NCBI RefSeq assembly: GCF_029227915.1
Contig: NC_079880.1
Coordinates: 16,820,001-16,884,000 of the forward strand
DNA from: Hydractinia symbiolongicarpus
Lineage: Eukaryota; Cnidaria; Hydrozoa; Anthoathecata; Hydractiniidae
DNA: 64,000 bases
Reading direction: 5' to 3'
The notes beneath the pieces were generated by a model that worked only from the letters and a program-made list of their open reading frames with translations, was not told the origin of the DNA and made no database searches. Below, one piece after another: positions 1 through 9,639 of this stretch. A program made the position numbers and the translations under genes. Within the stretch, counting starts at the first letter, position 1, and each line of letters opens with the position of its first letter.

Positions 1-1590
1 AGACCAGGGGGCAGAATAAAATCAGCTCATTGTACGTGTGTGGCTGGATTATTGGGAGGGTGCAACCATGTGATTGCTATGTTGTTCCGAATAGAGGCTG
101 CTGTATCTACTGGAGCTACAAAACCTGGCTCAACTAGTTTACTTGCTAAATGGAATGTTCCCACAGGGACTAAAACCACTGTAATTAATGGACCAATATG
201 TGACATGACCTTTCACAAACATCATTATAGAAAAGGAAATAAATCAACAGAACGTGATGTATACATTACTAATGAGGCATACAAATCCTTTTCTACTGAC
301 TCTATTTCCACAGATCCGAGGCATGTCAGAGCCAAGCTTTTTGAAAGGTTAAAAACACTTGCTCCAAATAGTTGCTTTGTTGAGCTATTAACAGGCACTA
401 CTAAGCGAAAAAATATAGTTGAACAGGCAGAAGACATGCCTCTTGGAATAAAGCAAATAGCAAAAAAGTTTAAAATCGATCACAATAAAACAAGCGAGGA
501 AAATGTTCAAATATTTACAAAGTCTATTAACATAGAAAATACACAAATAAAAGCTATTGAAATTAACACAAGGACACAGTCGCAGTCTACTGAATGGTAT
601 AATCAAAGGGAAGGCAGGCTGACTGCTTCAAACTTTAAAAAAATCTGCTCTCGAGTGAAAACATTGGAAAACAATGAGAATGAATCTTCAAAAAACATAG
701 TCAACTCTCTTTTATGTGCTAAACCCTTTGAAACATTTGCGACACGTCACGGTACAGCGACCGAGCCACATGCAAAAACTGCTGTTGTTAAAGTTTTAAA
801 GGAACGTGGTCATAAAAATGTTTTATTTTCGGATGTGGGGTCAATAGTATTTAAAGATTACCCATATATATCTGCTTCGCCTGATTTAAAAATTGAATGT
901 AATTGTTGTGGAAAGGGTTTGGTAGAAATCAAGTGCCCCTACACTATCAGAGATGATAAGCCTTCAGTCTTAACCCTTCAGCAGCTTGAAAACCAAGATG
1001 GAAACATTTCTTTAAAAAAAAACCATAGTCACTATTATCAAATACAAGGTCAACTCGGAATTGCAAGTTTTAGTCATTGTTGGTACTTTGTCTTCACACA
1101 TCATGGCCATTATATAGAAAAAATTTTGTTTGAACAAGAATTTTTCGACAATATTATACAAAGCTTAAATTTATTTTGGTACAAGCATTTTGCACCAGCA
1201 CTAATATACGAAAACTGTTATGACACTGACAGTGGCTCACCAAATAATAAAAAAATACAGAAAATATATCCAACACACACTGAAAACAACAAAGAAAACA
1301 CACATGACATAAACAATCAAAGCCCAGTGGATATACTCAAAAAGACAAATGATAAAGGAAAAACAAAGAAAATTAAACAAAAACGCCAAGCTAAAAAAGA
1401 CTTATATGTTTGTAGCATTTGTACAAAGAGCATTGCAGATATTCCAAATTCATTTGATGAAAACAGTGTAATGTGTGACTTATGTAATGGTTGGTTTCAC
1501 TTTAGTTGTGTTAAGATAAGGACTGAAGAAGACATTCCATTGGACTCTGATTCTTTCCTATGTATTAAATGTACACAAGTAATAATATAA
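1..1590 (+). CDS. SWIM zinc finger / YqaJ-type nuclease / PHD finger protein (5' partial)
   Basis: The frame is open from base 1, so the start lies upstream. A SWIM finger is visible at bases 31-97 (CTC, then CNH). The YqaJ (lambda-exonuclease-like) nuclease region covers roughly bases 580-1210. It shows an R-x-T-A-S entry motif, G-T-A-T-E-P-H, the acidic ISASPD, the catalytic-type VEIKCPY and the following YYQIQGQL. After a lysine-rich linker, a C-terminal PHD finger spans about bases 1405-1580 (C-x2-C, C-x2-C, H-x2-C, C-x2-C, with the WFH core). Known role of the fold: metal-dependent nuclease; PHD fingers read histone tails. I infer an accessory protein for transposition. No frame break is seen, so this copy may be intact apart from the window edge. 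Confidence 0.85.
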   Translation, partial: RPGGRIKSAHCTCVAGLLGGCNHVIAMLFRIEAAVSTGATKPGSTSLLAKWNVPTGTKTTVINGPICDMTFHKHHYRKGNKSTERDVYITNEAYKSFSTDSISTDPRHVRAKLFERLKTLAPNSCFVELLTGTTKRKNIVEQAEDMPLGIKQIAKKFKIDHNKTSEENVQIFTKSINIENTQIKAIEINTRTQSQSTEWYNQREGRLTASNFKKICSRVKTLENNENESSKNIVNSLLCAKPFETFATRHGTATEPHAKTAVVKVLKERGHKNVLFSDVGSIVFKDYPYISASPDLKIECNCCGKGLVEIKCPYTIRDDKPSVLTLQQLENQDGNISLKKNHSHYYQIQGQLGIASFSHCWYFVFTHHGHYIEKILFEQEFFDNIIQSLNLFWYKHFAPALIYENCYDTDSGSPNNKKIQKIYPTHTENNKENTHDINNQSPVDILKKTNDKGKTKKIKQKRQAKKDLYVCSICTKSIADIPNSFDENSVMCDLCNGWFHFSCVKIRTEEDIPLDSDSFLCIKCTQVII

Positions 1591-1664
1591 TTTTTTAATA
1601 GAAGTGTAAATATATAAAAAATATTACCTTATAAAAATATATATATAATATATTCATATATAAA

Positions 1665-3649
1665 TCAGATAATAGATTTTCTAAGGTTACATAACGCTCC
1701 GCACACAATAACAACATCATCGAACAGTTTATTCATACTGATTGGGTACTCTGAACCTAAGATACGAAATGACTTGAGTCTTCTAATAACCTGTTCAACG
1801 AGGATTCTTAAATTTGCAATCCGTTTTGTTTTTCGTATTTCCGCAGGAGTCATTTGGGCACTTCCTCTTTTACCAGGAGGTACTGCAATTGAGATAAAAC
1901 GACTTTCACATTCCTTTGTTAAATTAAACCCCTTGTCATACATAATTTGAGAATAGCTAGGAACAAGATCAAGATAACCACATTTGTTTGTAACCTCTTT
2001 ATCTGATATTGCTCCCCCATAAGCCTTTGATAAAAAAATGATCGATGAGTTTGGTGCAATACAAACTAAGATTTTTAAAGTATTATGATGTTTATATTGA
2101 CTCCAAGTACTCCGTTGTAAGTCCAAGTTCTTAGGTGTTTCAATAAAAACTTCAGTAGCATCTAAAATAGAATGAATGTCAGGCATTGATTTGAATCTTT
2201 CTGGTAAAGTTGCTGTGATATTGCCTTTTTCCGGAACCTCAACCATATTGGATAAAACAGACGAAGAAGCTTTAAGCCAAGATGCTATAATACCACTGAC
2301 TAAACCTTCTGAAATACTAAAACGGTCTGCCAAATCTTCATTTAGTAAACCAAGTCTCAGTTTCATTAAAAATAAAAGAAATTCATCTTTGCTGCATAAC
2401 TTTCGAGCAGGGCCAAATCTCTTGGGTATTTTTTTAAAATTACGAAATATGCCAGTTGAAGTTTTTTTAACACCTCTCCATCTTCTGCGAACCAAAGGTG
2501 TTATTATGTCATGTAGGTGCTCAAATAATTTGAGAGTTATAATACCAGTGTAAAAGTCACATTTTTTATCTGATTTTAATAGACTTTTATATAAAGGTAA
2601 CTTGCATGAACAATTGTTAACAGATTTATGTAACATATTAAGGGTGGCAGATTGTTTATTGAATTGATTTTTAAATAAATTTTTTGTTGTGGTAAGTGAC
2701 TTGATTTTTTTCTTTAAAAGTTTGTTTTTGGCCTTTAGTTTCAAGATATTTTCAGAGAGTGAATTTAAAAGTAATTCTCTTTCCTTAGTTGAATCCGAAA
2801 CTATAAAATCTGCATTATCTTGATGTGAAACAAGGTTAGGTGAAATCATCTCTTGTGGGGGTGAAAACATAGATGATACTGTACTATTAGGTGACAATAA
2901 CTCTGGTAATGGTGAAGAAATACAAGATTGAATATCAATATTAATGTCACTGTTTGATGCTACGCTACTAATACAAGGACTTTCAATATTGGGATCCACT
3001 TTCTCCGTTTTAGATGTTTGTTTTTTTGATGACGATGTTGAGTATGACAACTTTCGTCGACGTGTTGCAGAGGGTACAAACTTCTCAGTCCTTGAAGCTG
3101 ATTCATAACCAAGACATAGAGTTGGATAAGGATGCTCGTATGATAGTTCCCCTCCAACAAAATGTTTGGAACAAACCCGTTGTTTGGGTCTAGCTGTCAT
3201 CAATTTTGCTGGATTTTTTGGGCTGGCACGATTAATAAGTTGCCTCCATTTATTATGAGCATCAGCTCTCTTGGTTTTAGAAGGAAAGGTGAACAAGCTA
3301 AAAATAAAAACAAAAAAATAGTATATATATATAGCTCTAGCTATATATATAAATATATAAATATATATATATACTTAGCTAGCTAGCCCTTTAGCAAGAC
3401 CTAAAAGCTACCCTTTATTGCCTTTGGTATTTGCTAGTTACTGCTAGTTTCTGGCTATAAACACTTAATCTTGTGTAAAATATTTTCTCACCTGTAAGGT
3501 TCTTTACATGAGCATGCATCAGAACGTCTGATAACATTGTGAACATCACAGATGTTATCTCTCCAAACTTCAAGGTTGTACTCGCTGTTGGCACAATTCA
3601 AAACCGCACACGTCACTGATCGTTTTCTTTTTTTACTTGGTGGATCCAT
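1665..3649 (-). CDS. THAP-domain DDE transposase, two exons
   Basis: The long frame (1665-3297) lacks the start of its THAP finger. A first exon at 3492-3649 supplies it: ATG at 3649, basic KKRKR, then the C-x4-C pair. Its donor AG/GTGAG (3491) and an acceptor TTTTTAG (3298) join in frame, giving about 596 residues. The second THAP pair is CSKH, followed by a Pro-rich end. Next come a low-complexity linker, a Lys/Leu coiled coil, an HTH_Tnp_4-type helix-turn-helix (LRLGLLNEDLADRF), and a DDE_Tnp_4 catalytic core with ILDATEV, a later Asp in the SDKEV/MYDKGF stretch, and the C-terminal ILVEQVIRRLK Glu helix. The frame is undamaged, so transposase could be functional. Expected role: binding the element ends and cutting DNA. 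Confidence 0.85.
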
Positions 3650-3746
3650 TATAACCAAATTTTCTTGAAAAATCTAAGTATAAGTTCTGAAATAAAACGT
3701 TCTTTGCCTTTGACTTCCCTGAGCGAAAGATACTTTACTGCCTTTT

Positions 3747-3792
3747 CTGCGCGCGCATATGTATTACGTAATGTTGTGATATGCGCGCGCAG
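3747..3792. repeat. Near element-end hairpin, 14-bp perfect GC/AT arms
   Basis: Arms CTGCGCGCGCATAT (3747-3760) and ATATGCGCGCGCAG (3779-3792) pair perfectly around an 18-base loop. It sits just upstream of the transposase start codon and close to the inferred transposon edge. It could be a transposase-binding or subterminal site, or part of the promoter. Confidence 0.7.
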
Positions 3793-5325
3793 TAATTTTT
3801 TGAAACTGTGAGCCGGTGTATTGCATAGAGGCTTGTGAATAAGCTTATTGCCCAGGGGAAAATTTTTAAATAAAAAGCCCTGCGACTTGAAGATTTCCGT
3901 CATTAGCCTAAAAGATTCTGAAATTTGAAGTAGACTTTAAAACGGAGAACAATGGGGTATATAAACACATCATAAGTATCCTAATTCTCAATTATTATTG
4001 TAATTAACGTAAAATACAACTTGATAAATAAAAAATAATTTTTTTTTTTACATATATATAGTATATATTCTAAAACAATAGTTAAAACTTTAACTGGATT
4101 TTTTTATAACTGATCTCGAAAATTCCAGGATGCAGGATTGCTATGTATGAACTTCACGATTCGAATATATATAATAACTTCTGAACAATTTCAATTTCAA
4201 TGAATTATTACTGTGTTAAGTTACCAATAAAATCCTTAAAAATTTCTCTCGTTGAAGATTTTTCGAAAATGCTGATGGTGCATGGTTTGATAACAAATGA
4301 TCTGAAAAAGAAAGTATATTTAAAATTGAGAAAGAAGAATACAATTTTACCAGAACTGAATTAATACTAGGTTGTTTAATTATTGTCTACTTATCTGATT
4401 TAAAGTTAGAATTTATTAAAAAGATACAAATCAATGCCATGTGATACACAAAAGGTATACTATATAAATAAAAATATATATATAAATTTAGTCAAGCTGG
4501 CTTTGATATCATTGTTAAACAAGTATAATATTAAGCAGGCGATACAAGATTTTCAAACCTGTGGACAATACAGGACTTATTTTGTTGAAATCGATTTATT
4601 GAATTTTACAAATTTGATTGTTTATTATCGAGGAAATTGATTGGTCATTGTTTTCGAATTGAATTGAACAAGTTGATACAAAAAAGGGTAGACACTCAAT
4701 TAATAAATTTGTCAGATTTGATAAATCAACAAGACATCATGGAATCACCTTTTTCATTCCTTTTATTTTCTTTAGAATTCTTCGAAGAACCGGAAACTAT
4801 CATAGGATCATCCTTTTTAGGTTTTTTAGAAAGTTTTAAGTTCCTTATATTAAATTGTTCACAAACTTTCCTTTTTTTAACTTCTACTGGAGGTTTTATT
4901 TTGTCATCACATTTTAACAATTTTGAATAACAATGATCGAAGTCTATTGTCTGTTGTAAATCAGATAAGCTGTTAGAAATTTTCCTTTTTTTAACTTTCA
5001 CTGAAGGTTTTTCATTCTCGTCGCATTTTAAGAATTTTGAATAACAATGATCAAATTCTATTTTGCATTGTAAATCAGATAAGCTAGTATCTGTCAAAAA
5101 AGGTGTATTTTGCGTACTATTATTTATTAAGTCCTTATTCGTTTTTAAATTAGATGAACTAACAGTGGTTATTTCACTATGTTGAGAAGGTAAATTTATT
5201 TTTTGTTTTACATACACCAGGAAAAACCACCCAATGGCATTGTTGCTAAGCAATTTTTCAAGTGATTCATACTGGGCTATATTATCACTGAGATCGTCAT
5301 AATATTCCCACAAATAATTCTTGTA

Positions 5326-8300
5326 CAGGGTGGCCACTCAAAATTAAAAAAAAATCCAAGAACTAATCAAGAACAATTCAAGAACAAAATATTGGTTTTC
5401 AAGGACAAAAATAATTTTTAACAACTTCAACAAAAGCTAATATCTTGATCAATTCACTGACTTTATACATCAATATGGCATAATCTGTGATAATTTGAAC
5501 AAAATAAAAGAGTGTAGACATGTAGAAACCTTGATAATAAAGTTGATATCGTTCCAGAAATCATTCTTTTAGGAGTACATAGCTACTTTGTGTACAAGTT
5601 TATAAATACTTATCAGAAAGCTAGAATTATATAGTAACAAAAGTGTAAAACTAAAAATAACAGAATATAAAAGTCACAAAAATAACAAAGTTCAATAAAT
5701 AGTGTTCTTCTCTTCTTGTTTCTAAAATCTATTTATCCAGTATTATGGAAACGGTCCAAAGGATTCTATTTCTTGTGTTTTATAAAACTTTAATTCTCAA
5801 TTAAAAATAGAACATATATTGTATTGTATAAGAAGATCTTCAAATTAGAAAATGAACCAGACAAAATGACGCTAATATGAAGCTAATAAATAATCCATAT
5901 ATCTTGAAATAAACTAATGTCAACAAACTACGAGTATTATAGAGGTTATTAGTTTTTGAGATCTTCCTCCAGTTTTTTAATAGCCTCATCTAAATCCACC
6001 ATTGTCACTTTTTTCTCTGTAATGGCTTTTCTGAATGCATTTGCTTTCAGAAACATAGCAATGTCATGGCTAACCTCGCCCTCATCAAGACAGTTGTTCA
6101 TATCTTTGTTCAATGATCGAATACATGTATCTACCTCCATTCGTTTGCGTTTCACACTATCAATCTCATATGCTATTATCTTTCTCTTGTTATTCGCTGC
6201 TTCATTTTCTTTTGATTTTTTTACTTCTTCAAGGGCAAATACATACCTAGAACGGGCTGTTTTACATGATGTAACCATTTTGGCAGTGATTTCAATATCA
6301 TGCACATCTTTCTTGCAACACTTTAAGGCATCATATACAAACCGCTGAGCACATAGTGACTTGTTTTTAAGATTTTCGATAGTGACTTCTTTGTTGATGC
6401 TGAATCCTCTCTCGATCTGGCTTTGTCCATGTGAAATAGTGAAGACCATCACCATGACTTTCCATAAATCTTTGTATTTATCAGAACCGTTTAAATACTT
6501 GCGGTAAAAATGATCCAAACGATTATCAGAAAAGCTAAAGCCAAGAAACTTATCTTTATGAGTCTTAGCTGTGCGTGAGATGAACTCCTCCAACTGCAAC
6601 TTGGCATTATCTGCTTCTTTTGAATTGATGTGATTTGTTGTGTAAAACTTGTCCACGACCTTTTCAAACTTAAGTAGACAGTTTTTACTTTCAATCATAT
6701 TCTTTGGAACAAGACTAGACAAAGATCGAACAAAAAGGTGTTTCAATGGCGATCGTTCTTGTAGCTTTTCAATAATACCTTTAATAAGTGCAGCACATTC
6801 TCCTTTAAACTTTAACTTCTTTGTCAAACTGGCTTGAAGGGACGAAAGCAAGGTTTTGGTGGCAGTTGGTAACTTGACTAATTCCGGTGGTAAATGATTC
6901 TCTCGTTTCTGCAAATCAATTTTAATTAAAGAATAAGCTGAATCAGCTTCATCAATAACGGTTTTCCGAATGAAAATCTTCATTAACCGACGGATAATAT
7001 TTTCTAATATTTCCGAAACAAATGGCATCATTGGATTATCCGTCTGGAATTGCTTCAGATACGAAGACATCATGCTGGCTACATCAACAAAGAATTGTAA
7101 CTTTACTTGCATAAACATGTCAGTGTGGTGGGTGACCAAGGTGTCATACGAACTGTTTTTGCTTGGTTGTTTTGATTTGCATAAGGTTTGATAATGCTTT
7201 ATGACATTCACAACATTTTCCCAAACTTCCTTTGCTCGGATGGCAACAGGTTCATCCTCAACCCAGCGTGTCTGGCAAAACATTATTGGAAAAACATCTG
7301 ATTTGCTTAACTGAATATATAGATCTCTTCAAGCTGGGGAATCATTGAACAGCTTCCACATGGCCTTTAAAACCTTTTCCAATTTCCAGCCAGTTGCTTT
7401 TACGCCAGTCTGAAAGGCTCCGTGCACCACGTGTAATCCACACGAACCAACATCAATAATTTGGGGATATTCTTTCTCAGTACGATGCGATTTTAAATTT
7501 TCATAAACTTTCCAATTAGTGTTTGGTCCGTCCATGGAAAGCATGACCATTGATTTCTGGGGTAACGCATCAGTTGCTTGAAGAATCTCGTGCAAGATGT
7601 TATCTGCATTTGGGCGCCTGAAAAACCTTGAGGTTAGGTAACGTGTCTGGACTTCATAGAGATTTTCATTCCAGAAACGAATCTGAACGTCCATTTGTTC
7701 TTCCTGTTTATAATGATTCAAACTTTCGTCAAAAAGTGTGGAATAGGTTGGCGAATTTTTAATTTCTTGGAGCAAGATTTCCATGAAATATGGGGCTAAT
7801 CCATGTACGATGTAGTACGCACATTTCGTTTTTGATAACTGGAATGACTTTGCTATGTCACTGTCAGGGAACATCACACAAAATAGCTGGTTCAAATTCA
7901 AGCAAGAACGAAATGAATGATGTGATGTTAGTACTTTCAGAGCCCAACGAATTTCAGCATGGGAAACTGCTAATGTACTCATCATTAAATCAATCTTGTT
8001 AGTGGCGGGGGAGGCGTCTTTGCTTGATGATGGCTTTGGAGGATTACTTTTGAAGAACAGACCAGAAACTGGACTATAGTTTTTCACATTCACTTGATGC
8101 TTGTTGCCCTTAGAATGCGATGCTAAAGCACTTTTTCCCATTATAGTTATGTCTATCACTGTGTTACAAAGTCTACACAATGCTTTGTGTTTATCTGGTC
8201 CCCTTTTCAACCATATTTTAAACTGTTCATCGCTCAACCAACTTTCATTAAAAATACTTTTTCCATGCATTCTGGTACTTTTTTTACTAGACATTTTTTT

Positions 8301-8456
8301 ACTATTCTAAAAAGATTTTTCATAGAATTGTAAAAACTCAAGAACATTCAAGAACCAAGGGTGGAAAACATACTATTTCAAGAACAATTCAAGACCAAAT
8401 AAAATTCAAGAACATTCAAGAACATTCAAGGTTTTCAAGGACGAGTGGCCACCCTG
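5326..8456 (-). mobile_element. hAT-superfamily transposon with 5-bp target duplication
   Basis: Ends are CAGGGTGGCCACTC (5326) and its complement ending at 8456. Both are followed inward by many copies of the subterminal motif TTCAAGAAC, some inverted. The flanks TTGTA at 5321-5325 and 8457-8461 are a direct 5-bp duplication, and collapsing it restores the reading frame of the interrupted protease gene. Classic hAT elements make 8-bp duplications; shorter ones have been reported for some subgroups. Length 3131 bp, with one BED-type transposase gene. Confidence 0.9.
5949..8294 (-). pseudogene. BED-finger hAT transposase with one internal stop
   Basis: ATG at 8294 opens a 781-codon frame, broken only by TGA at 7329-7331 and continuing in the same frame to 5949. 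The stop sits where related transposases usually have Arg in S-P-A-R-R, so a CGA to TGA change (CpG deamination) explains it. N-terminus: BED-type finger with CRLC and H-x5-H. Then an RNase-H-like core including TLFDES and LSMDGPNTN. The C-terminal hAT dimerisation region has SHGQSQIERGFS. The tail is charged and possibly coiled-coil. Because the damage is a single base, the insertion looks young. Possible read-through product cannot be excluded. Confidence 0.88.
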
Positions 8457-9585
8457 TTGTAAACTGCACACGTAAAATGTAACCCACTGTTTTTAGCTAA
8501 TCCAGCTAGCCTATAAACTGTTTTGTCTAAATATATTCTTTCGTTTAACTGCAATACTCCCATAGCACTGGGACTAATCTCAATAAAAAGAACATCACTC
8601 AAGTGTATATCCACTGTGTTACGATTACAGCGGTTTTTACAATCGTCACATGAAATAGATTGAGGATCATTGTTTTTTAAAATCAATTTAAACCAGTCAT
8701 TACTACATAAGCCATGTCTTACTAAATCAGAGACTGTTATATAATGAACAAACACGTCAGTCTTCGACGAAAAACTTTTTTTACAATTATTGCACGAGGC
8801 TCCTACTTCAAACGAAGAAAGAATTGTTGATTTTTCTACATTCAACAATCCATTAAAAACATTTAAAGTAAATATTTCGCTAAATTGGGCATTACAATCC
8901 ATAGCACGCAAAGAAATACATTTGGAACGTAAAAAAGACCAAACTTGCTCCCTTAGTTGGTTAAAACAAATACTAGACACATTATCATTTACATACACAT
9001 CATAATGCACCTTAACATCGGATAACAACCTTAACAGATGACATCCTTCTTCACATGGGGGCAAATATTGACATACAGCATTAATAAAAAGTTCAAGAAA
9101 TGTATCAACGGCACAAGAAAACTTTCCAGTTATAAGTTTCGATGCATTCATAAAATGCGGCCTTTGGATCAACGCCAGGATCCGTTCTGAGTTTAATTTC
9201 ATATAAGACATAAGTATAATCCTTCTACTTACTTACTGTTAACAGGTTTGGAAACAACGTAGCTCACACAAAAACGAATCTTTTCTTGAAGCTAAATTCA
9301 CGTGGGCTGCAGCGACATTTAAGCACGTTAAACGAGACAAACAAAGCTCCATATTACAAAGCTTCATATTAACATAACAAAAGAATCTCGATTAACATTT
9401 TTTATCGCATTCAAATCTTTAGAGACAACAAGGACACCAAGACAAAAAAAGTTTTGCTCGATGGGTGTTTTTTTTGTCTTGGTGGTACCAAACACACTGG
9501 TTGTGTTATATCAGATCCGGGTTGGATGACCGAGCAGAAGTCCCCCGCGAAGTAAAGAGTGGAAAATTTTTTTGCCATACACAAC

Positions 9586-9639
9586 ACAAACACTATATAC
9601 CCGCGGTCCACTAAATGTGCGCCCCTTCGGTGGGGCGCA
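9586..9639. repeat. 54-bp hairpin unit, single copy
   Basis: The unit starts ACAAACACTATATACCCGCG and ends in a GC-rich hairpin, GCGCCCC and GGGGCGC around TTCGGT. The same unit occurs twice in tandem at 14957-15064. It terminates the protease-carrying copy of the repeat family, so it is a candidate transposon end. Confidence 0.8.

Larger units (their letters stand above)
1..3830. mobile_element. ISL2EU-like DNA transposon, left end outside window
   Basis: Two genes converge with 74 bp between their stop codons: a SWIM-YqaJ-PHD protein on + and a THAP-DDE transposase on -. From memory, this pairing of a THAP/DDE transposase with a YqaJ-nuclease protein is typical of ISL2EU (IS4EU) elements. 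The right edge is set near 3830 because sequence shared with two downstream repeats (10070, 12713) begins there. The left terminus is not in the window, so terminal repeats and target duplication could not be checked. Confidence 0.6.
4726..9211 (-). pseudogene. USP-like cysteine protease gene, split by a hAT element
   Basis: The N-terminal part is 8457-9211 and the C-terminal part 4726-5320. Removing the hAT and one 5-bp duplication joins them in frame as exactly 450 codons including stop. Features: a candidate catalytic Cys at residue 33 (SCAVDTFLE), paired Cys fingers (CNNC and CDDC), LFIEISP, a catalytic-type His in LHFTCAVY, and after the join W-E-Y-Y-D-D-L, where an Asp completes the usual triad, then GWFFLVY. 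This order matches ubiquitin-specific-protease-like domains. The tail carries two ~40-residue repeats, each with FDHCYSK-x-LKCD followed by KKRK, a possible nuclear signal. Remnants of its first codons remain at 11862-11940 and 14524-14600. Substrate unknown. Other than the insertion I see no break. Confidence 0.75.
3831..9639. mobile_element. Protease-carrying repeat element (USP copy), host of a hAT insertion
   Basis: 3831-4735 and about 9137-9585 match the two tandem units at 9640-14956 almost base for base. Between these flanks this copy holds a USP-like gene, whereas the tandem copies have about 0.9 kb of unrelated sequence. The right side ends in a 54-bp GC-rich hairpin unit (9586-9639). 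The left part of the family, seen in the tandem copies (from ACTAGCCATAG on), is missing here; the ISL2EU-like element abuts the break. The transposon class is unknown to me. A short TGCGCCCC sequence occurs inverted near both ends of the full unit. Confidence 0.6.
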
